From: Rhizobiaceae bacterium
GTDB lineage: Bacteria; Pseudomonadota; Alphaproteobacteria; Rhizobiales; Rhizobiaceae
Direction: 5' to 3'
Length of the DNA: 64,000 nucleotides
Assembly: GCA_019635795.1 (NCBI GenBank)
Contig: JAHBYV010000002.1
Span: 1 to 64,000, forward strand
Each line of letters starts with the position of its first letter. The stretch's first letter is position 1. The notes beneath the pieces were generated by a model. The model was not told the DNA's origin, did no database searches, and was given only the letters and a program-made list of their open reading frames with translations. This document shows, piece by piece, positions 29,995 through 38,340 of this stretch. Made by a program: the position numbers and the translations under genes.

Positions 29995-30951
29995 TCAGTC
30001 TCCGCCGCCGGGGTCGATCTGCGATTGCTCATTCGCAAGAACTTCGAGCTCGGCGTCTTTGCCGCCTTCAACCGAGATGTTGCGCTGATAGATCTGTTCT
30101 CGGTTCTTGGCGATTACGGTGTAGTTTCCAGTCGCCAGAACCATAGACGCATAAGGTCCAACTTTTTCCGTGACGGAGTCGCCGGACTCAGTGAGTATTG
30201 ACCAGCTTGTGTCGGCCAAAGCTTCTCCGCCGGATTCGCGTACCAGCTTGAGCGTGATTTCGGCAGCCGAATGTTCAACCGTCGCTTCTGTGAGCTTTCC
30301 TGCTTCAACGCGTATGTCTGAACGTACGACGGCGTTGATTGCGCCATAGGTCGAAACGATGTGATACATCCCCGCGTTGAGGCGTACCACTGTGTTGGAT
30401 TCCACATCCTTGGCAATTAGCGGGCGGTCGCCATTCGCGTCCTGCTTCGCTTCATAAATGGAAAAACGCAGCTTGTCGGCATGAACCTTACTGCCGCCCG
30501 GCCCGACAGCATTCAGCTCAAGGCCGCCCGCATCCAGCACAACGATCTCGCTCGTTCCGCCTTTTGCAAGCGTAATCCGTTTGGTAGCGCCGGCGCGACC
30601 AAAAGCTGCGTGAATCAGATAGCTGCCGGGGCTAAGCTCAAACGTTGCGCTGCCACCTTGCGAGGAGGCGATGAGCGGCAACTTACCATCCGGCCCCGGG
30701 TCCGGGCGGAACACACGCCAGGTCATGCCACGCGTTACTTCGCTCCCGTCTTCCGTCAACTTCGCCTGCAGGATCAATGGAAATGCGCCAACGCGTGCAA
30801 GTGTGCCCTGCTGCTTGGGTGGGGCGAAACCTGAGATGCCAGGCAACCCTGGAATCGATGAGCTTGATAGAGCATCAGCATTGAAATCTTGCGCCAGACC
30901 GGGTGAGGCTAGCATGAGCATCAATGTGGCTGCGGCAATTGGACGTGTCAT
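29995..30951 (-). CDS. Periplasmic protein of three tandem beta-sandwich-like repeats, function unknown
   Basis: A 318-residue secreted protein I do not recognise by name. A Sec signal (MTRPIAAATLMLMLASPGLA, cut before QD) is followed by a Pro/Gly/Ser-rich linker and three repeats of about 80-90 residues. Each repeat ends in a similar strand pattern: FELSPGSYLIHAAFG, VRLNAGMYHIVSTYG, and MVLATGNYTVIAKN, then a basic strand and a turn (LAKGGTSEIV, VEAGKLTEATV, VEGGKDAELEV). This resembles carboxypeptidase-regulatory-like or PEGA-type folds. The alternative start four residues upstream is less likely. It is divergent from the nitroreductase. Confidence 0.65.
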   Translation of the reverse strand: MTRPIAAATLMLMLASPGLAQDFNADALSSSSIPGLPGISGFAPPKQQGTLARVGAFPLILQAKLTEDGSEVTRGMTWRVFRPDPGPDGKLPLIASSQGGSATFELSPGSYLIHAAFGRAGATKRITLAKGGTSEIVVLDAGGLELNAVGPGGSKVHADKLRFSIYEAKQDANGDRPLIAKDVESNTVVRLNAGMYHIVSTYGAINAVVRSDIRVEAGKLTEATVEHSAAEITLKLVRESGGEALADTSWSILTESGDSVTEKVGPYASMVLATGNYTVIAKNREQIYQRNISVEGGKDAELEVLANEQSQIDPGGGD

Positions 30952-31068
30952 TCCTTCACACATAACTTGCCATCAAGCGATTGGCGATGGCATTTTCATG
31001 ACCGATTTCTAGCAAGGCGTCCCCGGTGGATTGCCAGCCAGATATACCTTTCCACCGGAGAAGTAATC

Positions 31069-31662
31069 TTGAACAAGGAAGTTGTTGATTTTCTGCTATC
31101 TCGCAGCTCGCCACCCATTCAGGAACTGCATGAGCCGGGACCTGATGACGCCCAGTTGGAAACCTTGATTCGTATCGCATCGCGCGTGCCCGATCATGGC
31201 AGGCTCGCGCCATGGAGATTTATTGTGTACCGCGGCGAGGCGCGCGTACGCGTTGGGCAGATGCTGGCCGATCTTGCTGAAAAGCGCGAGGGGCCGTTGC
31301 CAGAAGGGCGGCGCAATCAGGAATTAACCCGCTTTTCACGTGCGCCGCTGGTCGTTGGCGTCGTGTTCACGCCAAAGGAAAATCCGAAGATACCACAGTG
31401 GGAAATGTTCTTGTCGGGCGGCGCTGCGGCAATGAACCTGCTGCACGGGGCAACTGCCCTTGGATACGGAGCGAACTGGATCACAAACTGGTATTCAGAT
31501 GTTGAGGAAGGTCGCGCAATTCTCGGCCTGTCGCCAGATGAGAGAGCCGTCGGCTTTGTCCATATCGGAACATTTGCCGGAGAGGCCTTTGAACGACCGC
31601 GACCCGATGCGGCTTCGCTCTTCTCAGATTATGCCGGACCTTGGCGCGAACAGGATGCATAA
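31069..31662 (+). CDS. Nitroreductase family protein (YdjA-like)
   Basis: A 197-residue FMN-dependent NAD(P)H oxidoreductase. ASRVPDHGRLAPWRFIVY at residues 36-53 and the GAAAMNLLHGATALGYGANW helix are typical of the compact YdjA subfamily. The frame is open from 30967, but homology begins at a TTG (31069) preceded by CCGGAGAAG at eight bases. This is a clear case where the ribosome binding site fixes a TTG start. Six bases separate it from a flavin reductase, suggesting a two-gene flavin redox unit. Substrate unknown. Confidence 0.8.
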   Translation: MNKEVVDFLLSRSSPPIQELHEPGPDDAQLETLIRIASRVPDHGRLAPWRFIVYRGEARVRVGQMLADLAEKREGPLPEGRRNQELTRFSRAPLVVGVVFTPKENPKIPQWEMFLSGGAAAMNLLHGATALGYGANWITNWYSDVEEGRAILGLSPDERAVGFVHIGTFAGEAFERPRPDAASLFSDYAGPWREQDA

Positions 31663-31668
31663 TAGATA

Positions 31669-32274
31669 ATGTTTTACGAACCATCTAGCGGTCACGGATT
31701 GCCGCATGATCCCTTAAAGGCAATAGTCGCGCCACGACCTGTTGGGTGGATTTCAACTATCAGTCGTACCGGATCATATAATCTGGCTCCCTATTCCTTT
31801 TTCAACATGCTGTCCGGGGTGCCGCCTTTGGTTTGGTTTTCATCTGAAGGGCCAAAAGACAGCGCCACAGCAGCGGAAGAGACGGGAGAGTTCGTTGCCA
31901 ATCTCGTTGGCCGGGATTTGGCGCAAAAGATGAACGCAACCTCTGTGGATGCTCCAAGGGGAGTCAGCGAATTCGACTATGCGGGCTTGGAAACTGCGCC
32001 CTCCCGGCTTGTGCGCCCGCCGCGCGTCGCTGATGCTCCAGCAGCGTTGGAATGCAAGGTGACGGAGGTGATACGGCCACGCGACCTTGAAGGAAAAACC
32101 GGGCGTTCAATTGTTGTAATCGGGCAGGTGATGGGAGTTTATATTTCCGACGAATATCTGACTGACGGCCTTTTTGACGCCGTGAAAGCCGGGAATGTCT
32201 CCCGGCTCGGCTATTTCGATTTCTCGACAGTGGATGGCGTGTTTGAAATGCGCCGCCCACGCTGGGAAGACTGA
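31669..32274 (+). CDS. Flavin reductase-like FMN-binding protein
   Basis: A 201-residue split-barrel protein of the DIM6/NTAB flavin-reductase-like group. The signature IVAPRPVGWISTISRTGSYN followed by LAPYSFFNMLSGVPPLVWFS lies at residues 18-60. The C-terminal GNVSRLGYFDFSTVDGVFEM is conserved in this group. It is cotranscribed with the nitroreductase, so it may share or supply reduced flavin. Its stop is one base from the stop of the convergent lyase gene, with no terminator between. Confidence 0.78.
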   Translation: MFYEPSSGHGLPHDPLKAIVAPRPVGWISTISRTGSYNLAPYSFFNMLSGVPPLVWFSSEGPKDSATAAEETGEFVANLVGRDLAQKMNATSVDAPRGVSEFDYAGLETAPSRLVRPPRVADAPAALECKVTEVIRPRDLEGKTGRSIVVIGQVMGVYISDEYLTDGLFDAVKAGNVSRLGYFDFSTVDGVFEMRRPRWED

Positions 32275-32275
32275 T

Positions 32276-33142
32276 TTAGTTTCTCGCTCGCGCAAGAAGT
32301 CTTTGAGCCAGACGCAAATGCGGGCGGTCGTACATTTTGCCGTCAAGGGCTACGACTCCCGGATTTCCCGCGTCTTCGAAGGCTTGCACCACAGCCCGTG
32401 CGCGCTCGACCGCCTCTGCGGTCGGCGTGAAAGCGGCGTTGATGACAGGCACCTGATCGGGATGGATAGCCATTTTGGCGGTGAATCCATCTCGCTCGGC
32501 GTCAGCGCATTCGGCCTCAAAGCCCGCCATGTCACGGAAGTTCGGGTAAACAGTATCGACTGCCGCAACGTCTGCCGCGTTTGCGGCCAAGAGGGTCACA
32601 GCACGCGCGAGGCGGAATACATCCGTGTATTGCCCTGCCGAATTGCGCGCCGTGCGTGCGCCGATAGCTGCGGACAGGTCTTCCGCACCCCACGTCACGC
32701 CTGAAAGTCGCGGGCTGGAACCGGCATATGTTCCGCCTGCGAAAACGCCGGCAGGAGTTTCGGTTATGATCGGCAGAATGCGAATTGCGCCATCGGCCAA
32801 TCCCGCTTCCGCTTCACGCACCCTCAACATTGCTGAAAGCTGCTGAACGTCCTGACCGCTATTTGCCTTTGGCAACATCAAGCCATCCGGCTTTACCTTT
32901 ACGATTGCGGCCAAATCGTCGTCAGTCATGCCTGTGCTGAGATCATTTATGCGGACATAGATTTTTGCTGACGTGTTTGCTCGCTCAGACGAGATGAACG
33001 CAGCCGCAACCTCGCGCGCTGTGCCTTTATTCGCCAAAGCAACCGAATCTTCCAGGTCGACGATCACAACGTCGGCTTGCGATGCAAAACCCTTGGCGAG
33101 TTTCTTTTCGGAATCAGCCGGAACAAAAAGCAGCGATCGCAT
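32276..33142 (-). CDS. HpcH/HpaI-family CoA ester lyase (CitE-like)
   Basis: A 288-residue TIM-barrel lyase. MRSLLFVPADSEKKLAKGFA and VVIVDLEDSVALANKGTARE (the metal-site DLED) are diagnostic. GLMLPKANSGQDV, ITETPAGVF and WGAEDLSAAIGAR continue the CitE/malyl-CoA lyase pattern. It likely cleaves or forms a 3-hydroxyacyl-CoA such as citramalyl-CoA or malyl-CoA. Its ATG overlaps the upstream MaoC gene stop (TGATG), so the two act together. An itaconate or mesaconate degradation step is a reasonable inference. Confidence 0.78.
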   Translation of the reverse strand: MRSLLFVPADSEKKLAKGFASQADVVIVDLEDSVALANKGTAREVAAAFISSERANTSAKIYVRINDLSTGMTDDDLAAIVKVKPDGLMLPKANSGQDVQQLSAMLRVREAEAGLADGAIRILPIITETPAGVFAGGTYAGSSPRLSGVTWGAEDLSAAIGARTARNSAGQYTDVFRLARAVTLLAANAADVAAVDTVYPNFRDMAGFEAECADAERDGFTAKMAIHPDQVPVINAAFTPTAEAVERARAVVQAFEDAGNPGVVALDGKMYDRPHLRLAQRLLARARN

Positions 33143-33594
33143 CAGGAAGGCTTCTTCCGCAACATTGCCTGACGCGTCGTCTTCGCGACTAGTACGCCGT
33201 CCTGATTATAGGCGCGGTGTTCGAACTCCACGATGCCCCGATCATTTCTGGATTTGGACTCGCGCACAGACTTCACCTCGGTTTCAACCCTTATGGTGTC
33301 TCCGTGAAATACGGGATGAGGGAACACTGTATCGGTCATGCCAAGATTGCCAATCGTTGTGCCCAAGGTGGTGTCATGTACCGAGATGCCGATCATGAGG
33401 CCGAGCGTAAACAGCGAATTGACCAGCGGCTTGCCCCATTCTGTCTTTGACGCGAAATCAAAATCGATGTGCAGCGGTTGGGGATTCAGCGTCATTACCG
33501 AGAAGAGCATGTTGTCGCTCTCAGTGACGCTTTTCGTCAGTTGGTGTTTGAATACGTGACCAACAACAAACTCTTCCAGGTAAAGCCCGGCCAT
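33142..33594 (-). CDS. MaoC-type acyl-CoA hydratase
   Basis: A 150-residue hot-dog fold protein. The hydratase region reads FSVMTLNPQPLHIDFDFA. It keeps the N-P..LH part of the hydratase-2 motif, but the preceding Gly-Asp is replaced by Thr-Leu, as I recall for MaoC proteins paired with CitE-type lyases. GKPLVNSLFTLGLMIGISVH and FHGDTIRVETEV follow. ATG 33594 has GGAGG at seven bases; the frame extends further upstream without homology. It overlaps the lyase gene by one base. Possible itaconyl-CoA or mesaconyl-CoA hydratase. Confidence 0.75.
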   Translation of the reverse strand: MAGLYLEEFVVGHVFKHQLTKSVTESDNMLFSVMTLNPQPLHIDFDFASKTEWGKPLVNSLFTLGLMIGISVHDTTLGTTIGNLGMTDTVFPHPVFHGDTIRVETEVKSVRESKSRNDRGIVEFEHRAYNQDGVLVAKTTRQAMLRKKPS

Positions 33595-33637
33595 TCGTTC
33601 CTCCAAAAATTTGGGTTCTGAATAGGCGGGAACATAC

Positions 33638-33651
33638 ATACTCGCAAGTAT
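33638..33651 (-). promoter_or_regulatory. Candidate operator ahead of the MaoC-CitE pair
   Basis: ATACT-CGCA-AGTAT is a perfect interrupted palindrome 44 bases upstream of the MaoC start, in a 154-base divergent gap. The form suits a TetR- or GntR-like repressor. No regulator gene is adjacent, so this is weakly supported. Confidence 0.3.
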
Positions 33652-33748
33652 TTAGGTCGCTTCGTCCAAGGTTAAAAAATATGGTGAACGCTTCGTAAAC
33701 TATTTCCCGCATAGCTTGTGGGCAGAGTGGCGGAGATTTCGATTCCCT

Positions 33749-34864
33749 ATGATCGTGGAACATTTCCTGAAATGGATTGAAACCGCATCGGCCAGCGAAC
33801 GCGCTGCTGCTGCTGCCGCGCTGGCGCGTGCGTTTATAAATGGTGATCTTTCGACAGAAGACCGCCTTGCCGCTGATGCTGCATTGACCTTTCTACTCGA
33901 TGACCCATCTGTGAAGGTCAGAATGGCCTTGGCCGAAGTGCTTTCGATGAGCCGGGCTGCGCCCGCGCATGTCATCGGGGGACTGGCTGCGGATCAACCT
34001 GAGGTCGCGGAACTGGTTCTCGCCCGGTCGCCCTTGCTGACGGACGGAGACTTGATTGACCGCGTGCGGATAGGCGAATCAAAAGCGCAGTGCATTATTG
34101 CCGACAGACCGGTGGTCTCGATGTCCGTTTCTGCGGCGATCGCTGAAACCGGCGATGCAAGTGCCTGTGTGATCCTTTTGAAAAACGTTGGCGCTGATAT
34201 TGCCGAGCTGAGCTTTAAGCGGATCACCGAACGATTTGGCGGAGTTGCATCTGTTCGCGAGGCGCTTATTGCTGATCGCAGACTGCCAGCCGAATGCCGT
34301 CACGAATTGCTGATGAGGCTGGGTGAGGCGCTGATGGATTCGCCACTCATTCGCGCCGTGTTTAGTGGTGAGCGCGCCGGACGGGTGCTGAAGGATGTCT
34401 GGCTGAAAGCTTCCGTTACGCTGGTTGATCGCACTCTTACATCTGAATTCCCGGCGTTGGTCGAACACCTCCGGTTGCACGGGGATTTGACACCTCGCTT
34501 TCTGCTGCGGGCGTTAGCCTACGGCAAGGTAGATTTCTTCTGTGCCGCTCTCGTTGCACTAACAGGTCAAAATCATGAACGCGTGTGTTCGCTCGTCACT
34601 AACGGGACAGACAATGCGCTGTTCGCATTGCTACGACGCGCCGGGCTCCCAGACCGTACGCACATTGTGATTCAGGCCGCATTGGAAATGTGGCGCGATG
34701 TTGCGCGCGGTAAACGAGTCGCTGGGGCGCAAGAAGCGAGCTGGCTAATGCTGGACAAGCTTGGCGATGACGGCAGCGATCTCGCCGCAATGCTGAAGGC
34801 GGTCCATCTGGAAGTGATGCGCGAAAATTCGAGAGGACACGCGCTGGCAATGCGCGCGGCTTAA
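33749..34864 (+). CDS. DUF2336 domain protein with HEAT-like repeats
   Basis: A 371-residue protein with the alanine/leucine-rich helical pattern of DUF2336 proteins, a family common in alphaproteobacteria and of unknown function. RLAADAALTFLLDDPSVKVR followed by MALAEVLSMSRAAPAHVIGG at residues 36-75 looks like paired HEAT-type helices. QPEVAELVLARSPLLTDGDL is the family's most recognisable stretch. No signal or membrane segment is present, so it is probably cytosolic. ATG 33749 is preferred to the upstream TTG at 33716. Three bases separate its stop from the convergent parE stop. Confidence 0.7.
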   Translation: MIVEHFLKWIETASASERAAAAAALARAFINGDLSTEDRLAADAALTFLLDDPSVKVRMALAEVLSMSRAAPAHVIGGLAADQPEVAELVLARSPLLTDGDLIDRVRIGESKAQCIIADRPVVSMSVSAAIAETGDASACVILLKNVGADIAELSFKRITERFGGVASVREALIADRRLPAECRHELLMRLGEALMDSPLIRAVFSGERAGRVLKDVWLKASVTLVDRTLTSEFPALVEHLRLHGDLTPRFLLRALAYGKVDFFCAALVALTGQNHERVCSLVTNGTDNALFALLRRAGLPDRTHIVIQAALEMWRDVARGKRVAGAQEASWLMLDKLGDDGSDLAAMLKAVHLEVMRENSRGHALAMRAA

Positions 34865-34867
34865 ATC

Positions 34868-36919
34868 CTAAATGTCCAGCGCTTCTTCCTGCGCAAACTC
34901 GGCGCGTTCCTGAATAAACCGGAACCGGGCATCAGCTTTGGTGCCCATCAATGCGTCGACAGCTTCGCGCGTCGCCGATTCATCTTCTATTACTTCGACC
35001 CGCAAAAGCGTCCGCTTTTTGGGGTCCATAGTGGTTTCCTTAAGCTGGCTGGCGAGCATCTCACCCAAGCCTTTGAAGCGGCCGATCTCCACCTTTCCGC
35101 GACCGGAAAACTCCGTCCGCAACAATTCGTCCTTGTGGGAATCGTCTCGGGCATACATCGTCTTTCCACCCTGACTGATCTTGTACAGGGGCGGCACGGC
35201 CATGAAGAGATGACCTCCGCGAACAAGCGCCGGCATCTCCTGATAAAAGAATGTGATGAGCAATGATGCGATGTGCGCGCCGTCAACGTCAGCATCGGTC
35301 ATGATGATAACGCGGTCATACCTTAAATCCTCGTCTCGATACTTGCTGCGCGTGCCGCAACCGAGAGCCTGCACAAGGTCTGAAATTTGCTGGTTTGAGG
35401 CCAGCTTGTCGTTTCCCGCGCTTGCAACGTTCAGGATTTTGCCGCGCAAGGGCAGAACAGCCTGCATCTGCCGGTCGCGCGCCTGTTTGGCCGAGCCGCC
35501 TGCCGAATCACCTTCGACGATGAACAGTTCGGCGCCCGCTGCTGCGTTTTGGCTGCAATCTGCCAGCTTGCCCGGCAGGCGAAGCTTTCTGACTGCCGAT
35601 TTCCGGCTGACTTCCTTTTCCTGTCTGCGGCGTACGCGCTCATCGGCTCTCGCGATGACCCAGTCGAGAAGCTTGGATGCTTCCTGCGGGTTGTCTGCCA
35701 GCCAGTGGTCAAACGCATCCCGAACAGCGCCTTCAACAATGCGTATAGCCTCCAGCGTTGCCAGCCTGTCTTTCGTCTGCCCGACAAATTCAGGTTCGCG
35801 GATAAATACCGACAACATGCCAGCCGCGGAGATCATGACATCTTCGCTGGTAATGATGCTCGCACGCTTGTTGCTTGTCAGTTCTGCATAGCTGCGTAAA
35901 CCACGCATAAGCACATTGCGAAATCCGGTTTCATGGGTTCCGCCTTCATGCGTAGGGATTGTATTACAGTACGAATTCAGGAACCCGTCACCGCCATACC
36001 AGGTGACCGCCCATTCTACGGAACCATGGCCACCTTGCTTTTCGCTGCGTCCTGCGAAAATTTCGCGCGTGACCTGAAATTCGCTACCTATGGTTGACGC
36101 CAGATAGTCCTTCAGACCGCCGGGAAAATGGAATTCAGCCTTCGCTGGCGTCTGATCCTTCTCGTTCAGCAAGGACGGATCGCACGACCAACGAATGTTC
36201 ACCCCGCCAAAAAGATAAGCCTTTGACCGCGCCATCCGATAAAGGCGCGCTGGATCAAACCTGGCGTCTTTGCCGAAAATTTCCGCGTCCGGATGAAAGC
36301 GAACCCTTGTGCCGCGCCTGTTATGCACTTCGCCCATTTTTTCGAGGGGGCCGATAGGAACGCCGCGCGTGAAACGCTGGCGATAGAGTTGACGTCCACG
36401 CGCAACCTCAACTTCAACATAATCCGAGAGGGCGTTCACAACAGACACGCCCACGCCATGCAGACCGCCGGACGTCTCATAAACTTTCGAGTCAAACTTT
36501 CCGCCCGCGTGAAGCGTCGTCATAATCACTTCTAGCGCTGACTTGTCCTTGAATTTCGGATGCGGATCGACCGGGATGCCGCGACCATTGTCCGTGACGG
36601 TCAAAAAACCTTGGGCATCAAGCTCCACCTCAATGAAGGTGGCGTGTCCAGCGACCGCCTCGTCCATCGAGTTGTCGATGACTTCTGCAAACAGGTGGTG
36701 CAGCGCTTTCTCATCTGTACCGCCAATATACATGCCTGGACGACGGCGGACGGGCTCCAGCCCTTCCAGCACCTCAATTGCGTCGGCGCCGTAGCTGTCA
36801 CTGGCGTCTTTCACCGGTGCGCTGGTCTTTTTCACAGCCTGAACGATGGTGTCCGCCTTGCGCTGAGCGGCGCGGCCGGCATCATCAAGCTTGGAAAACA
36901 GATCGTTTGACTGGTCCAT
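34868..36919 (-). CDS. parE: DNA topoisomerase IV subunit B
   Basis: A 683-residue ATPase subunit that, with ParC, decatenates chromosomes. GHKL ATP site: EVIDNSMDEA (Glu79, Asn83), DNGRGIPVD and the GGLHGVGVSVVNAL loop. The TOPRIM domain has EGDSAGGSA and DADVDGAHI for metal binding. The length (683) and the absence of the GyrB insertion support ParE over GyrB. A non-conserved N-terminal 45 residues is usual in alphaproteobacteria. Divergent from the diguanylate cyclase across 244 bases. Confidence 0.93.
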   Translation of the reverse strand: MDQSNDLFSKLDDAGRAAQRKADTIVQAVKKTSAPVKDASDSYGADAIEVLEGLEPVRRRPGMYIGGTDEKALHHLFAEVIDNSMDEAVAGHATFIEVELDAQGFLTVTDNGRGIPVDPHPKFKDKSALEVIMTTLHAGGKFDSKVYETSGGLHGVGVSVVNALSDYVEVEVARGRQLYRQRFTRGVPIGPLEKMGEVHNRRGTRVRFHPDAEIFGKDARFDPARLYRMARSKAYLFGGVNIRWSCDPSLLNEKDQTPAKAEFHFPGGLKDYLASTIGSEFQVTREIFAGRSEKQGGHGSVEWAVTWYGGDGFLNSYCNTIPTHEGGTHETGFRNVLMRGLRSYAELTSNKRASIITSEDVMISAAGMLSVFIREPEFVGQTKDRLATLEAIRIVEGAVRDAFDHWLADNPQEASKLLDWVIARADERVRRRQEKEVSRKSAVRKLRLPGKLADCSQNAAAGAELFIVEGDSAGGSAKQARDRQMQAVLPLRGKILNVASAGNDKLASNQQISDLVQALGCGTRSKYRDEDLRYDRVIIMTDADVDGAHIASLLITFFYQEMPALVRGGHLFMAVPPLYKISQGGKTMYARDDSHKDELLRTEFSGRGKVEIGRFKGLGEMLASQLKETTMDPKKRTLLRVEVIEDESATREAVDALMGTKADARFRFIQERAEFAQEEALDI

Positions 36920-36962
36920 GTGTCCGTAATTTTCGCTGCGAATCAGTTTCGGGATATTGGCA

Positions 36963-36982
36963 TGTTGTAATGCGTTACAACA
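36963..36982. promoter_or_regulatory. Interrupted palindrome in the parE divergent region
   Basis: TGTTGTAA (36963-36970) and TTACAACA (36975-36982) flank TGCG, giving perfect 8-base arms 44 bases upstream of parE. A second palindrome, CTGTTAACAG, lies at 37020-37029. The 20-base symmetry suits a dimeric repressor acting on parE, on the diguanylate cyclase gene or on both. No promoter here is convincing. Confidence 0.4.
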
Positions 36983-37163
36983 ACCGTTCTTGTTATGTTC
37001 GACGTGGGGTTTTTACACCCTGTTAACAGACATTTGCACCAGAAGTTGAAAATTATCACTATTTTGGAACGTTTCCCTAAATCTGATCCCTTAAGAGCAT
37101 TGTCGCTGCATGCGGTCGGGCTGGCGTGGTCCTATCGGGAGGGGCGGGGTGGAATAACATTGT

Positions 37164-38318
37164 ATGGCATTAGATTATGTATCTCTATTGCTGGCAGCGG
37201 CGTTATCGGGTGCGTTCCTGTTCGTGGCGCTTCTGGTTGTCTGGTTAACCGCGCGAGAGAACAAGCATCTCGTGCTGAGTGCGGCGGGCGTGGCGGCGCT
37301 CGTCGCACACGTTGTTCTTTACTGGATATATTCACGCGCGCCGAGCAATACCGTCGCTAGCATCATGCTTGCGCTATTGCCGACAGGTATGGCTATGGTG
37401 CTGGCATCTGCCCGCCATTTGTACCGCGTGCCCAGAGGCTTTTCTGACGCCCTGCTGATTGCAGCGATCTCTGCGGTTGCGACAACAGCGCTGGTTTATT
37501 CTGGCTTTGATGGCGCTGCCTTCATTGCTGCGTACTTTGTCTCCACAGTCTTGCTCATGCTTGCAGGGGTTGTTCACTGGACGTACCGTGAGGAATCTCC
37601 GGCCTTGATGACGCTCATTGCAACGCTTTTTGTCGTGTGCGCAGCTTCTTTTGCTGCTTGTGGTTTGGTTCTTCTGGCGAAAGGTCAATTCATATTGGGC
37701 CATGCGCCAGACAACTGGGCTGAGCGCGTAAATATCGTCATTTCAGTGGCCTGCATGACGGGATTGGGCGGCCTGTTGCTGACCTTGCACAACATTCGGG
37801 CGGGCGTGCGGCATGAAACAGAAGCCATGCGAGACTCCCTGACCGGTCTCCTGAACCGGCGCGCGCTACAATCGCTCTACGCAGATAAGCAATTCGGGCG
37901 GTTTTCTGCTGTGGCAATGTTCGATCTCGACCATTTCAAACGCACGAACGATCTGTTTGGTCACGCGGTGGGGGACGAGGCGCTGCGTGCATTTGGGGAA
38001 CTGATGTCAGAGCACACGCGCCCGCACGATCATTCATTCCGGCTTGGCGGTGAAGAATTCGCAATGGTCGTATCGCGGGTAAGCCCGGATCAGATGCAGG
38101 TAATTGCAGACCGTATTTCTCGCGATTACGCGGCTTGCGACATCCCGACCGATCTTGGACCGGTTCGATGCACTGTGAGCGTTGGTATCAGCTTCGGTTC
38201 CGTCGAAGGCTCCAGCCTCACAGAGGTAATAACTGACGCCGATCGCGCACTTTATGCAGCAAAGCGCGCGGGCAGAAACCGGGTCATGCTCTATGATGAA
38301 AGCAGAATGGCGGGCTGA
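37164..38318 (+). CDS. Membrane-bound diguanylate cyclase (GGDEF)
   Basis: A 384-residue protein. About six to seven hydrophobic helices (residues 5-210) form an unclassified membrane sensor. The GGDEF domain (about 215-380) starts DSLTGLLNRRALQSL, has FDLDHFKRTNDLFGH and GGEEF at 295-299. RPHD at 286-289, five residues before GGEEF, is a classic inhibitory I-site. It should therefore make cyclic-di-GMP from two GTP under product inhibition. The coding end folds into a terminator hairpin with the stop codon in its loop. Confidence 0.88.
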   Translation: MALDYVSLLLAAALSGAFLFVALLVVWLTARENKHLVLSAAGVAALVAHVVLYWIYSRAPSNTVASIMLALLPTGMAMVLASARHLYRVPRGFSDALLIAAISAVATTALVYSGFDGAAFIAAYFVSTVLLMLAGVVHWTYREESPALMTLIATLFVVCAASFAACGLVLLAKGQFILGHAPDNWAERVNIVISVACMTGLGGLLLTLHNIRAGVRHETEAMRDSLTGLLNRRALQSLYADKQFGRFSAVAMFDLDHFKRTNDLFGHAVGDEALRAFGELMSEHTRPHDHSFRLGGEEFAMVVSRVSPDQMQVIADRISRDYAACDIPTDLGPVRCTVSVGISFGSVEGSSLTEVITDADRALYAAKRAGRNRVMLYDESRMAG

Positions 38319-38340
38319 GTGCCCGCCATCATCTTTTATT
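38307..38340 (+). terminator. Terminator overlapping the diguanylate cyclase stop codon
   Basis: ATGGCGGGC (38307-38315) and GCCCGCCAT (38321-38329) form a perfect 9-bp stem. The loop TGAGT contains the stop codon TGA. CATCTTTTATT follows. It separates the rightward cyclase transcript from leftward gcvP, whose stop begins at 38338. Confidence 0.7.
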
